A stretch of 64,000 nucleotides of DNA from Antarcticibacterium arcticum (GCF_007993795.1 NZ_CP042476.1:2356001-2420000), one strand, 5' to 3'. Positions 30,834 through 40,229 are shown, counted from the first letter of the stretch. Numbers and translations: made by a program. The notes: a model not told the origin generated them from the letters alone.

Positions 30834-33326
30834 ATGACCAAACAATTTTCCAGCAAGCTCCTATTGGTAGCCTTGTCGCTTTCTGTTTCCGGTTGTGCCA
30901 TTTTTCAGCCTAAGGCAAAAAAAGCCCCGGCCGGCACTACTGAATCAGCGGCACCCAAAGACAAAAATGGTATTAAACCGTACAACCAGGTTATTACCAA
31001 AAATGCAAAATCAGATCCCGGATTATTCACAGTTCATAAAATAGATGAAACCTATTTTTATGAAATCCCGGATAGCTTATTTAACCGTGAAATGCTTACA
31101 GTAACCAGAATAGCCAAGACTGCTACAGGAATTGGCTTTGGGGGTGGTAAGCAAAATACAGAAGTTCATAAATGGGAAAGGAAAAACAATACCATTTTGC
31201 TAAGAACAGTATCCCACGAAATATATGCTGCCGATTCTCTTCCTATTCATGAGGCAGTGGTAAATTCCAATTTTGAACCAATAGTTCAGTCTTTTGGTAT
31301 TAAAGCGATCAAAAAGGATTCAGTTAGTACAAATTACGTAATCGAGGTAACAGATCTTTATACGAAAGATGTAATGACACTGGGCCTTCCGGACCGGGCA
31401 AGAAAACAATATAAAGTAACCAGGCTGGATGACAGCAGGTCATATATTGACACCATACGTAGCTACCCGGAGAATATCGAGATACGCCACGTAAAAACAT
31501 ATAATGCAGGAGAGCCACCTTCAAACGCCAGTACGGGTTCCATTTCCCTGGAATTTAGTAATTCAATGATCCTGCTTCCAAAAATACCTATGGAGCGAAG
31601 ATACTTTGATCAACGTGTAGGATGGTTTGCCCGCGGTCAAACAGATTATGGATTGCCAAATCAGGAAGCCAAAACAGTAAGATATCTTGATAGATGGAGA
31701 CTTGAAGTGAAGGATGAAGATATTGAGAAATTCAAAAGAGGGGAACTGGTTGAGCCCAAGAAACAAATTGTATATTATGTAGACAGGGCCACTCCAAAAC
31801 AATGGGTTCCATTTATCAAGCAGGGAATCGAGGACTGGCAGGTAGCATTTGAAGCCGCAGGATTTAAAAATGCTATTATAGCAAAAGATCCTCCTACCAA
31901 GGCCGAAGATCCGGACTGGAGTCCGGAAGATGTGCGATATTCTGTTGTACGTTACCTTGCATCACCTATTCCAAATGCAAATGGACCTCATGTAAGTGAT
32001 CCACGTTCCGGTGAGATCCTTGAGTCAGATATCAATTGGTACCATAATGTAATGACCCTTTTAAGAAATTGGTTTTTTGTACAAACCGCGGCAATCAATG
32101 AAGATGCCCGTGGGGTCCAGTTCAAAGATGAAACTATGGGTAGGTTAATTAGGTTTGTATCATCTCATGAAGTAGGACATACACTAGGATTACCTCATAA
32201 CATGGGAAGCAGTGTAGCTTACCCGGTAGAAAAATTAAGAGACCCGGCTTTTACCAAAGAATTTGGAACAGCACCTTCCATAATGGATTATGCCCGTTTC
32301 AACTATATCGCACAACCGGGAGATGGAGATGTTGCTTTAATGCCTGAAATAGGTGTCTATGATAAATATTCTATTGCCTGGGGTTATCGCCCAATTCTTG
32401 ATAAATATGGTAAAGCTGAAAAACCTGTTCTGGATCAATGGATCCTGGAACATGCAGGAGATCCCATGTATAGATTTGGAAGACAACAGGGTGGAGTAAT
32501 TGACCCTAGCTCTCAAACCGAAGATCTTGGAGATGATGCTATGCTTGCCAGCCAATATGGGATTGCCAACCTAAAGCGAATTGTACCCAATCTTGTAGAA
32601 TGGACGGCAGAAGATGGAAAGAATTATGACGATCTTGAAACTATGTACGGGCAGGTACTTGGACAGTACAACCGTTATATGGGCCACGTTGCGGCAAATA
32701 TTGGAGGGGTTTATGAAATTTACAAGGCTTATGACCAGGAGGGCGCAGTTTATACCCATGTGGATACCGAAACTCAGAAGAAAGCAATGAACTTCCTTCA
32801 GAAAGAACTTTTTGAAACGCCGGAATGGTTGATAGACCAGGACATTTTCAACAAAATTGAATTCGATGGAAATATGGAACGGGTAAGAGGTTTTCAGGAA
32901 AGAACCCTGGCAAACATACTTGACTTCGGGAGAATGGCAAGACTCATTGAAAATAGTGAGATAAATGGCCGTAACGCTTATTCCTTGATCAATATGATGA
33001 CCGATGTAAGGACCGGAATCTGGAGCGAGTTGAACCGTGGGGGAGCAATAGATACCTACCGCAGAAATCTTCAACGGGCATATCTTTCCAGAATGGAATA
33101 TTTAATGACAGAGGAACAACCCTCCCGCAGTGGATGGGGTTCTGCAGGCTCGAGGATTGATGTTGCACAAAGTGATATAAGGCCTGTAGTAAGAGGAGAA
33201 TTGACCAACTTGCAGCGTAATATAAGAAGCGCAGTAAACAGGACCAGTGATCAATTGACACGATACCATTTACAGGATGCCCTTAAGCGAATAGACCTTA
33301 TTTTGGATCCAATCGCAAAAGGATAA
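30834..33326 (+). CDS. Zinc-dependent metalloprotease lipoprotein (DUF5117/DUF4953 type)
   Basis: An 830-residue exported lipoprotein with lipobox VALSLSVSGC and Cys21. The N-terminal region fits DUF5118 and DUF5117 (YNQVITKNAKSDPGLFTVHKIDETYFYEIPDSL). The metzincin zinc site HEVGHTLGLPH is near residue 445, followed by the downstream SIMDYARFNY segment that serves as the Met-turn in this family (PF16313). A C-terminal helical region with DVRTGIWSEL completes the protein. Large proteins of this type are frequent in Bacteroidetes, where their substrates are largely unknown. Monocistronic, followed by a strong terminator. Confidence 0.9.
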   Translation: MTKQFSSKLLLVALSLSVSGCAIFQPKAKKAPAGTTESAAPKDKNGIKPYNQVITKNAKSDPGLFTVHKIDETYFYEIPDSLFNREMLTVTRIAKTATGIGFGGGKQNTEVHKWERKNNTILLRTVSHEIYAADSLPIHEAVVNSNFEPIVQSFGIKAIKKDSVSTNYVIEVTDLYTKDVMTLGLPDRARKQYKVTRLDDSRSYIDTIRSYPENIEIRHVKTYNAGEPPSNASTGSISLEFSNSMILLPKIPMERRYFDQRVGWFARGQTDYGLPNQEAKTVRYLDRWRLEVKDEDIEKFKRGELVEPKKQIVYYVDRATPKQWVPFIKQGIEDWQVAFEAAGFKNAIIAKDPPTKAEDPDWSPEDVRYSVVRYLASPIPNANGPHVSDPRSGEILESDINWYHNVMTLLRNWFFVQTAAINEDARGVQFKDETMGRLIRFVSSHEVGHTLGLPHNMGSSVAYPVEKLRDPAFTKEFGTAPSIMDYARFNYIAQPGDGDVALMPEIGVYDKYSIAWGYRPILDKYGKAEKPVLDQWILEHAGDPMYRFGRQQGGVIDPSSQTEDLGDDAMLASQYGIANLKRIVPNLVEWTAEDGKNYDDLETMYGQVLGQYNRYMGHVAANIGGVYEIYKAYDQEGAVYTHVDTETQKKAMNFLQKELFETPEWLIDQDIFNKIEFDGNMERVRGFQERTLANILDFGRMARLIENSEINGRNAYSLINMMTDVRTGIWSELNRGGAIDTYRRNLQRAYLSRMEYLMTEEQPSRSGWGSAGSRIDVAQSDIRPVVRGELTNLQRNIRSAVNRTSDQLTRYHLQDALKRIDLILDPIAKG

Positions 33327-33347
33327 AAGTATTTCAATTAATATTTT

Positions 33348-33379
33348 AAAGCCTCCCGGTTAAAAGACCGGGAGGCTTT
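33348..33379. terminator. Terminator of the metalloprotease gene
   Basis: A 13-bp perfect stem (AAAGCCTCCCGGT / ACCGGGAGGCTTT) with a 6-base loop and trailing T-tract. Confidence 0.92.
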
Positions 33380-33569
33380 TTTATTAAAAACCCATACCTT
33401 CTGTCTGTAATTTTTCCAAAAGATTTATGGCAGGTTTAATTCCTTTTGTAAGGATTTAAGAAATGCCGTTAAAATTGCAATAAAGTATTTCACGGCTCTC
33501 ATAAAAATTATTGCCACGGCCAAATTTTTCTCTAATTTATATAGATATTATTAACCTAAAATATTAATT

Positions 33570-34400
33570 ATGAGAAGCTTAAGTGGAGTAACCGGCAGCT
33601 ATCTGAGAAATGTTATGTTTGCGCTTATTGCATTAAGCGTTACAAGCTGCAGGAATGATGACGATGATAATGGAGGAGTAGCTCAGCCCACTGGAACAAT
33701 AACAGTGGAAGATCAAACCCTCTCGGGAAATTTGCTTGAAGTGAGCTCGGTTACGGTGAGTACCAGTGCCTGGCTTGTGGTAAAAAAAGTTAATGATGAC
33801 AATTCATTTAGCGATATGATCGCAGAACCTGTTTTAATAAACCAGGGCACAAGAAATGATATTGAAATAGAACTTGATAATACCAATGCAGCGGCTGTAG
33901 AAATTGAGGATGGTGATACCCTGGTCCTCATGCTTCATGCAGATGACGGAGATGGGGTCTTTGAATATCAGGGAAACACGGGGCAGGATATGCCAATAAA
34001 GAATGCAGCAGGAAATGTTGTAACTGAAACGGTGGTTATCTCCTCGCCCTCTTTTGAGATCGAGGATCAGGATGTGGAAAACAATACCATTACTTACACC
34101 AATGTTTCCACTCGTAGAACAGGATGGATTGTAGTATATAATTCTACCGCAGCAGGAGCCATAGATGAAGACAACATCATAGGATATACTTACCTGGAAG
34201 AAGGAAATAATGCAGATGTAGTAGTTACGTTTGAAGATACATTTACCTTCACCCCGGGGCAAACTATATTTTCAAGGATCCATAAAGATGATCCCGCTGA
34301 TGAAGAATTCACTTATATAGATGACCCGGACACAGATATGCCGGAAAGCTTTGGTTTTGGAACAGATACCACTATTACAGGCAGTACAATAATTAATTAA
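33570..34400 (+). CDS. Lipoprotein with two DUF7282-like domains
   Basis: A 276-residue lipoprotein. The signal ends LIALSVTSC with Cys27, followed by an acidic RNDDDDNGG segment favouring surface localisation. Two related domains follow, about 40-155 and 160-270. Each holds a vTVSTSAWLVVKKV / TGWIVVYNS strand, a DIEIELD / DVVVTFED strand, and a closing LVLMLHADDGDGVFEYQG / TIFSRIHKDDPADEEFTYID loop. This pattern matches DUF7282, best known from haloarchaeal secreted proteins, where it is thought to form a beta-sandwich. The role is unknown. It is flanked by terminators on both sides. Confidence 0.75.
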   Translation: MRSLSGVTGSYLRNVMFALIALSVTSCRNDDDDNGGVAQPTGTITVEDQTLSGNLLEVSSVTVSTSAWLVVKKVNDDNSFSDMIAEPVLINQGTRNDIEIELDNTNAAAVEIEDGDTLVLMLHADDGDGVFEYQGNTGQDMPIKNAAGNVVTETVVISSPSFEIEDQDVENNTITYTNVSTRRTGWIVVYNSTAAGAIDEDNIIGYTYLEEGNNADVVVTFEDTFTFTPGQTIFSRIHKDDPADEEFTYIDDPDTDMPESFGFGTDTTITGSTIIN

Positions 34401-34417
34401 TTTTGATTTAACTTCAG

Positions 34418-34449
34418 AAAAGGCAGGGTTCGATAAAACCCTGCCTTTT
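34418..34449. terminator. Terminator of the DUF7282-like lipoprotein gene
   Basis: A 13-bp perfect stem (AAAAGGCAGGGTT / AACCCTGCCTTTT) with a 6-base loop and further T residues. Confidence 0.92.
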
Positions 34450-34541
34450 TTTATTCGGTTTCATTATTTTAAAACAAAGATTATTAAACCATTTAACTTT
34501 TTGAAAGTCTTAGTAATATAACCTGATTAAAATAACACGTC

Positions 34542-34979
34542 ATGAAAAATATACTCATAATCCTGATATTGATGCTTTCAATATCTGCCTTTGCACAGGA
34601 TAAAAAACAGGAAAGAAAACAGGTTCATAAAATGGACCGCGTTGAAATGACAGCCGATGAAATGGCAACCCTTAGAACCAAGAGAATGGCCCTGCAGCTG
34701 GATCTTACTGCTGCTCAGCAAGCCAGTTTAAAAACTCTGTTTACTGAACAAGCGAGGTATCAAAAAACAATGCAGGCCCAACACAGGGAAATGAAGAAGG
34801 ATACCGCGATGTGGAATAAAAATGAATTTGCCGTACAGAATGCACGCCTGGATCACCAAAAAGAAATGCAGGATAAAATTCGTGCTATTCTTACTCCGGA
34901 GCAGTTTGAAACCTGGAAAGCAACTGCAGACAGGTCCGGAAAAAAGATGAAAATGAAACATAAAAATAAGAAGCAATAA
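34542..34979 (+). CDS. Periplasmic DUF4890/Spy-like helical protein
   Basis: A 145-residue exported protein with signal peptide ending SISAFAQ at about residue 19. The mature part is charged, Met/Gln/Lys-rich and helical. The repeat-like LTAAQQASLKTLFTEQARYQ and LTPEQFETWKA motifs are typical of the DUF4890 and Spy/CpxP LTxxQ group. Those families act as periplasmic chaperones or metal/envelope-stress responders. The Met- and His-containing C-terminus (KMKMKHKNKKQ) is compatible with metal contact but does not prove it. It lies next to, but is transcribed towards, the copper region. Confidence 0.8.
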   Translation: MKNILIILILMLSISAFAQDKKQERKQVHKMDRVEMTADEMATLRTKRMALQLDLTAAQQASLKTLFTEQARYQKTMQAQHREMKKDTAMWNKNEFAVQNARLDHQKEMQDKIRAILTPEQFETWKATADRSGKKMKMKHKNKKQ

Positions 34980-35014
34980 ATAAGCCTTAAGTTGTTAGTT
35001 AGTTTGTTTGAGAA

Positions 35015-35042
35015 AGACACCTCCCTTAAAAGAGGTGTTTTT
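35015..35042. terminator. Terminator between DUF4890 gene and ion-channel gene
   Basis: ACACCTC / GAGGTGT stem with an 8-base loop and a T-tract on the plus strand. It separates two convergent genes. Confidence 0.75.
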
Positions 35043-35069
35043 TGATTTTAAATTTTATCAAAACAAATT

Positions 35070-36032
35070 TTAATCTACATCTTTCCAATTGAAACCTTCG
35101 CTTCTCAATAGACTATCGAGGACTCTTCTGCGATATTCCAGGTTTTTATCCTCAACCCCCGGTAACCCCGCTCCAGGAGATTTACCGCTTTTAAAAGTTT
35201 CGGTGGAAGGTATTTCTTTAGAGAAATTATCATAAATATGATCCAAAAGATTGGTGAGGGAATTGCGTAATGGGTTAAGTTCTTTTCTAAATTCCACCAT
35301 CTCATCCTTTCTCAATAAGTGACTTAAAGCTTCATCCAGCCGGGTGAGATTGATACTAAGGCACACCACAGGCTCCGGATGGCTGTAATAATGAATAACG
35401 GGATAGGCCTGGTGGTTTACCGCATGCTCATCAACCATTTCCTGTAAGGCCTGTAATTGTTGCAAGGTATAGGACTTATCCAGGGATTTAAAAGAAGCTG
35501 TAATTTCTGCAGGAGAATTTCCCAGATTATTAATGGTTTTAGCGAGGATACGTTTTTTTACCAATGCCGATGACACCGATAGAAAATACGTAATTGAACT
35601 GGTGAAGAAAATAAATCCAAAAAAGGAAAAAACGCCGGTAAGTATTTCAAAAAACCCGGAAGTTGGATAAAAATTGCCCATTCCCAGTGTTGATAACACA
35701 TAACCTGTAAAATATAAACGTTCCCACAGGTTAGCCACCATTCCCTCGTTGTTTACTATAGCATCCGGATGTGAGGAATAAACCAGGAACAAACCCGTCC
35801 AGACCAACAGGATCCACCCTGCTAAAACCTTAAGATTTACAAATAGCCCGCTATAACTGTATACCTGCCTTCCAAAGAGCTTTACCAGCACCTGTATAAC
35901 TTTATGGGATAACCTTGCTATAATCTTAGAAATAAAGCCTGCCCCGCTTCCTGAAAGTGTTGTAAAAAAGAAATCATACATCACTACGAGTAAAATGGCA
36001 ATTCCAATAATAAGAGAAGCTATCCCATTCAT
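35070..36032 (-). CDS. Potassium-channel-like membrane protein with atypical filter
   Basis: A 320-residue membrane protein. Hydrophobic segments lie at about 5-24, 66-85, 108-115 (pore helix) and 125-155, followed by a cytosolic helical C-terminus. The pore region reads STLGMGNFYP at about 114-123, aligned with the K+ channel filter TVGYGD. The Tyr is replaced by Met and the Asp by Asn. The overall fold looks like Ion_trans_2 (2-TM) channels. Transport selectivity is therefore uncertain. It is 35 bases downstream of copA on the same strand and may be co-transcribed, but no metal role is shown. Confidence 0.7.
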   Translation of the reverse strand: MNGIASLIIGIAILLVVMYDFFFTTLSGSGAGFISKIIARLSHKVIQVLVKLFGRQVYSYSGLFVNLKVLAGWILLVWTGLFLVYSSHPDAIVNNEGMVANLWERLYFTGYVLSTLGMGNFYPTSGFFEILTGVFSFFGFIFFTSSITYFLSVSSALVKKRILAKTINNLGNSPAEITASFKSLDKSYTLQQLQALQEMVDEHAVNHQAYPVIHYYSHPEPVVCLSINLTRLDEALSHLLRKDEMVEFRKELNPLRNSLTNLLDHIYDNFSKEIPSTETFKSGKSPGAGLPGVEDKNLEYRRRVLDSLLRSEGFNWKDVD

Positions 36033-36067
36033 TTTCTATTATTTAAAATTCTTAAAAATATTATCCA

Positions 36068-39049
36068 TTATATTTTGGCTGTTCTGAGCCTAAGGGCGTT
36101 GGCTATTACAGAAACCGAACTAAAGCTCATAGCAAGGGCGGCGATCATAGGAGAAAGCAACAATCCGAAGACCGGGTATAATACTCCGGCCGCAATAGGT
36201 ACTCCCAGCGTGTTATAGATAAGGGCAAAGAATAAATTCTGTTTAATGTTTGTCATTACTTTTTTACTCAGCTTTTTGGCTTTCACCACACCCTGCAAGT
36301 CTCCTTTAACCAGGGTGATCTTGGCACTTTCAATAGCCACATCGGTCCCCGTACCCATTGCAATTCCAATATCAGATTGGGCAAGAGCGGGGGCGTCGTT
36401 GATCCCGTCACCGGCCATGGCCACTTTTTTTCCTTCAGCCTGAATTCTTTTTACCTCTTTTAATTTATCCTCCGGCAACATCCCGGCTTTAAATCCTGTA
36501 AGATGTAATTCTGAAGCCACAGCCCCAGCGGTATTTTTATTATCTCCTGTAAGCATATAAACCTCCATCCCATCTTCCATTAATTCCTGAATGGCTTGTT
36601 TGCTTGTAGTCTTAATAGGATCTGTAATGGTTATATAACCTTCCACCCTTTCATTCACCGCGAGATATGAAACTGTTTTTCCAAGGTTTTGTTCCTTTTC
36701 AACCTTTGCAATAAGGTCCCCGGGGATTTGGGCATTCACATACTCCATTAATTTTTCATTTCCAATGGCGATCTGTTTATCTTCAGTAATACCGGTTACC
36801 CCTTTTCCGGTAACCGAGTTGAATTGGGATGCCTCGAAAAGTTCAATATTCTTACCTTCAGCAAATTTAACGGTGGCTCCCGCCAATGGATGTTCACTCA
36901 TTCCGTTTACTGAGGCTATTAATCTTAAAACCTCATCTTCGGAAAGCCTTCCTGCTGAAACTACCTTTTCTACTGAAGGTTTTCCTTCTGTAATAGTTCC
37001 CGTTTTATCAATAATAAGCACGTCTATCTTATCCATTTGTTCCAGGGCACGGGCGTTCTTAATAAGCACTCCGTTCTGCGCACCTTTCCCCACTCCCACC
37101 ATTACAGACATTGGGGTTGCAAGGCCCAGAGCACAGGGACATGCGATAATAAGCACCGCAATAGCATTTATCAAGGCATAGGCATAACTGGGTTCGGGGC
37201 CCCAAATCGCCCAAACAATAAATGTAATTATGGATACCACCACGACTATTGGTACAAAATAAGCAGAGATCTTATCGGCGAGCTTTTGAATAGGTGCCTG
37301 GGAGCGGCTGGCTTCATTCACCATTTTTATGATTTGGGCCAGCAAGGTCTCATTGCCAACTTTTTCGGCTCTCATCGTGAAACTCTGGTTGCCGTTTATG
37401 GTTCCTGAACTTACCTTATCGCCTTCGGCCTTATCTACCGGAATAGGCTCACCAGTGATCATGGATTCATCAAGGCTGCTGGAACCTTTCTCAATAACCC
37501 CATCAACAGGGATCTTATCTCCCGGTTTAACCCTTAAAATATCCCCTACTACAATTTTATCTGTGGCAACTACCTCATCCTTGCCGTTCACAACCCTGAT
37601 TGCGGTATTAGGGGCGAGTTTCAGCAATTCCTTAATAGCAGAATTCGTTTGGCTATGTGCCCTTGCCTCCAGCAACTGGCCAAGTAAAACCAGTGTTAGG
37701 ATCACGGTGGCGGCTTCAAAATAAACATGAACAGTGCCCATTTCGGTTTTAAACTGAGCCGGAAAGAAATCGGGAAATAATAGCCCGAAAACACTAAAGA
37801 TCCAGGCAATTCCCGCACCTATCCCAATGAGGGTGAACATGTTTAAATTCCAGGTTTTTATTGATCTGTACGCCCTCTCGAAGAACATCCAGGTTGCATA
37901 GAAGACAACCGGAATAGATAATAACAGCTGTACCCAGTTCCAGTACTCCATATCCATAAGCCTGTACAGCGGATTCCCGGGGATCATTTCAGACATTGCT
38001 ATGAGGAAGATAGGCAGAGTAAAAGCCACTGCGATCTTAAATTTCTTAAGCAATTTATTGTAGGTTTTCTTTTCGGCTGATATATCTGCCTCCACAGGTA
38101 CCAGGTCCATCCCGCAAATAGGACAGGAACCGGGTTCATCTTTGATTACCTCAGGGTGCATGGGGCAGGTATATTGCCCACCGCCCGCGCTAAAACTCAT
38201 TTCTTCTACCAGATCCATCCCACATACGGGGCAGTCTCCAGGCTGGTCATAGGTTTTTTCTCCTTCGCAATGCATTGGGCAGTAAAATGTACCGGTACCT
38301 TTACCTGTTGGTTTTTTATCTTCTCCGGTTTCAATTGGTGTATGCTCCTCGCCAGGCAAGTAAATGTGGTAATTGCCGCCTGCATCTTTTAAGGCCTGGC
38401 GGAATTTTTCGATTCCAATAGGAGAATCCATCTCTACCGCTGCCTTTGCTTTATCCAATTCAACTGAAGCTTTCCTGACCCCGTCAACCGAATTCAAGGC
38501 CTCTTCCACGTGAGTACGACAACCATTACAGGTCATTCCCGTTATCTCATAATCCTGGGTAAAAATTTCATTTCCTGCATCGTCTGTAGAAACTATGCGG
38601 GGAGAGATCATGTAATTCCCATCCCCTTCTTTCAATGCCTTTTGAAATTCCTCTATTTTGATATGCTTTTGCATTTCAACTACGGCTTCGGCTTTTTCAA
38701 GATCCACAGTTGCCTGAGTAACTCCAGGCACTTCATTTAAAACCTTTTCCACGTGGGAGCGGCAACCATTGCAGGTCATTCCCGAAACGGTATAAGTATG
38801 TTTCATAGATTTCTCTTTGGTGGAAACCTCCTGTTGCGTCCCGGAAATACTATATTTCTCACCCGCCTTTAAAAGAGCAGCCTGCAGTTTTTCAATTTCT
38901 ACGTGGGACTTCATCTCTATTACGGCTTCCCCTTTTTCAAGATCTACTGTCGCCCTGCTTACTTCCTCGATATCATTTAAAACTTTCTCTACATGAGTGC
39001 GGCAACCATTGCAGGTCATCCCATCTATTTTATATATATGCGTCATCAT
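36068..39049 (-). CDS. copA: Copper-translocating P1B-type ATPase with three HMA domains
   Basis: A 993-residue inner-membrane pump. Three tandem HMA metal-binding domains carry GMTCNGC, with Cys pairs at 13/16, 93/96 and 174/177. Two heavy-metal-binding zinc-ribbon-like modules follow: CPMHCEGEKTY...CPVCGMDL (257-280) and CPMHPEV...CPICGMDL (295-315). The ATPase core has TGEP, the transmembrane ACPCALGLATP (about residue 640), the phosphorylation site DKTGTITEG (about 680), the SEHPLA nucleotide loop and GDGINDAPAL. CPC with an N-terminal GMTCxxC points to Cu(I) export. The HMA and HMBD modules together are more elaborate than in most CopA. Confidence 0.94.
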   Translation of the reverse strand: MMTHIYKIDGMTCNGCRTHVEKVLNDIEEVSRATVDLEKGEAVIEMKSHVEIEKLQAALLKAGEKYSISGTQQEVSTKEKSMKHTYTVSGMTCNGCRSHVEKVLNEVPGVTQATVDLEKAEAVVEMQKHIKIEEFQKALKEGDGNYMISPRIVSTDDAGNEIFTQDYEITGMTCNGCRTHVEEALNSVDGVRKASVELDKAKAAVEMDSPIGIEKFRQALKDAGGNYHIYLPGEEHTPIETGEDKKPTGKGTGTFYCPMHCEGEKTYDQPGDCPVCGMDLVEEMSFSAGGGQYTCPMHPEVIKDEPGSCPICGMDLVPVEADISAEKKTYNKLLKKFKIAVAFTLPIFLIAMSEMIPGNPLYRLMDMEYWNWVQLLLSIPVVFYATWMFFERAYRSIKTWNLNMFTLIGIGAGIAWIFSVFGLLFPDFFPAQFKTEMGTVHVYFEAATVILTLVLLGQLLEARAHSQTNSAIKELLKLAPNTAIRVVNGKDEVVATDKIVVGDILRVKPGDKIPVDGVIEKGSSSLDESMITGEPIPVDKAEGDKVSSGTINGNQSFTMRAEKVGNETLLAQIIKMVNEASRSQAPIQKLADKISAYFVPIVVVVSIITFIVWAIWGPEPSYAYALINAIAVLIIACPCALGLATPMSVMVGVGKGAQNGVLIKNARALEQMDKIDVLIIDKTGTITEGKPSVEKVVSAGRLSEDEVLRLIASVNGMSEHPLAGATVKFAEGKNIELFEASQFNSVTGKGVTGITEDKQIAIGNEKLMEYVNAQIPGDLIAKVEKEQNLGKTVSYLAVNERVEGYITITDPIKTTSKQAIQELMEDGMEVYMLTGDNKNTAGAVASELHLTGFKAGMLPEDKLKEVKRIQAEGKKVAMAGDGINDAPALAQSDIGIAMGTGTDVAIESAKITLVKGDLQGVVKAKKLSKKVMTNIKQNLFFALIYNTLGVPIAAGVLYPVFGLLLSPMIAALAMSFSSVSVIANALRLRTAKI

Positions 39050-39142
39050 AATTCTGCCATTTATATCAAAATTATTGAATATATAACTTCCTGATGTTTA
39101 AAATTATAGATTTAAATTTTGAATTTTTTGGATGTGATCATA

Positions 39143-39170
39143 AAAAAACCCGGTTATTACCGGGTTTTTT
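39143..39170. terminator. Terminator after the Cys-rich four-helix protein
   Basis: A 12-bp perfect stem (AAAAAACCCGGT / ACCGGGTTTTTT) with a 4-base loop. It lies just downstream of the copper-storage-like gene, between it and copA. Confidence 0.92.
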
Positions 39171-39188
39171 ATGATATACTGCAAAATT

Positions 39189-39509
39189 TTAAGCTGCATA
39201 TTGTTCACAAGCTCTTGCACATTCTCTGCAGGCTTTTGCACAATCCTTACAATGTTGGTGATCATGCTTTTCACATTCATCGGCACAGGCATTGCATACT
39301 TTGATACAGTAATCTATAAGGCCCTGCACATCTTTATAATTGGTAGAAAGAACCTGATTAAGGGCTGCACAAACTTCAGCACAAACCCGGTCAGTTCGTA
39401 TACATTTTACCATCATTTTTACATTCTCTTCATCCAGGCAGGCATCTGCGCAATAATTACAGTGGTTAATGCAATTTCCCAATGCATGGATCAATTTCTC
39501 ATTTCTCAT
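39189..39509 (-). CDS. Four-helix-bundle copper-binding protein (Csp/DUF326-like)
   Basis: A 106-residue cytosolic protein with no signal peptide and 16 Cys residues, mostly spaced CxxxC or CxxC along helices (NCINHCNYCADAC, KCIRTDRVCAEVC, YCIKVCNACADEC, HCKDCAKACRECARAC). This matches the DUF326 family and the copper storage proteins Csp, whose Cys-lined four-helix bundle holds many Cu(I) ions. His residues at HDHQHC are also typical. It lies between copA and the AraC-type regulator, supporting a role in cytosolic copper buffering. Storage in vivo is inferred from family members. Confidence 0.9.
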   Translation of the reverse strand: MRNEKLIHALGNCINHCNYCADACLDEENVKMMVKCIRTDRVCAEVCAALNQVLSTNYKDVQGLIDYCIKVCNACADECEKHDHQHCKDCAKACRECARACEQYAA

Positions 39510-39602
39510 AATATTGGTATTTAATTAGTTATAATTAAAATTACCACTATGCATAAAGAATGACTTATAAAGAAAGTATAAACCTTTTAAAAAGTATGTT
39601 AA

Positions 39603-40172
39603 TCAATGAGAATCCAGGGAGTTCCTCTTCTTTCCAAGGCCAATTTTATATTGGGAGGGAGTAAGGCCTGTGCTTTTTTTAAATTGGGTAGAAAGATAGG
39701 CAGCACTGCTGTATCCCAGATCCATGGCGATTTCAGAAATGCTTAGTTGATCATATTCAAGTAATTCTTTGACCCTTTCGGTCTTAATGTCCTGCTGATA
39801 ATGCTGGATGCTTTTTCCTTCTATTCGGGAAAAAAGGTTGCTTAAATGGCTGTAATCAAAATTGAGTTCCTCGCTTAGGATCGCAGAGAGGTTTTGATTG
39901 CTGAAATTCTTATCCTCATAGATCCCTTTAATAATTACCGATTTAATACGGTTTACCAACCTTGTATTTTTATCTTCTATAATCTCAAACCCTATGGTAT
40001 CAAGCTCTTTTGCCAATTCCTGTTTTTCCTGAAGACTTAAACTCCGGGATAGTGAAACTTCTCCAAGGGTAATTTGGTCATATGGAATTTCCAGGCGTGA
40101 CAGGATTTCACTTACTGAAAGTATGCAGCGGGCACACACCATGTTTTTAATAAAAAGAACATTCTTTTCCAT
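39603..40172 (-). CDS. AraC-family regulator with HMA-like metal-binding N-terminus
   Basis: A 189-residue protein. The N-terminus (VLFIKNMVCARC, Cys13 and Cys16) resembles a reduced HMA domain: beta strand, MxCxxC loop, then helix. Residues about 85-185 form a C-terminal AraC-type double helix-turn-helix, including LSISEIAMDLGYSSAAYLSTQFKKSTGLTPSQY. The start at the ATG at 40170-40172 is chosen because an upstream frame beginning at 40229 would run through the terminator of the previous gene. Its position among copper genes and the CxxC suggest a cytosolic copper-responsive transcription factor. No operator was identified. Confidence 0.85.
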   Translation of the reverse strand: MEKNVLFIKNMVCARCILSVSEILSRLEIPYDQITLGEVSLSRSLSLQEKQELAKELDTIGFEIIEDKNTRLVNRIKSVIIKGIYEDKNFSNQNLSAILSEELNFDYSHLSNLFSRIEGKSIQHYQQDIKTERVKELLEYDQLSISEIAMDLGYSSAAYLSTQFKKSTGLTPSQYKIGLGKKRNSLDSH

Positions 40173-40191
40173 AAATCCTGTACCCAAATAG

Positions 40192-40222
40192 AAAAAACCC
40201 GGCGAATATTCATCGCCGGGAA
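40192..40222 (-). terminator. Terminator of the efflux/accessory operon
   Basis: Stem CCCGGCGA / TCGCCGGG with a 7-base loop, followed on the minus strand by TTTTTT. It lies 8 bases after the DUF3347 gene stop and before the AraC-type gene start, so most transcripts of the upstream operon should end here. Confidence 0.88.
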
Positions 40223-40229
40223 ATCTCAA

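Noticed and set aside
40170..40229. Longer start (at 40229) for the AraC-type regulator
   Set aside because: The extra 19 codons cover the terminator hairpin of the previous gene; the ATG at 40172 gives a clean HMA-like start.
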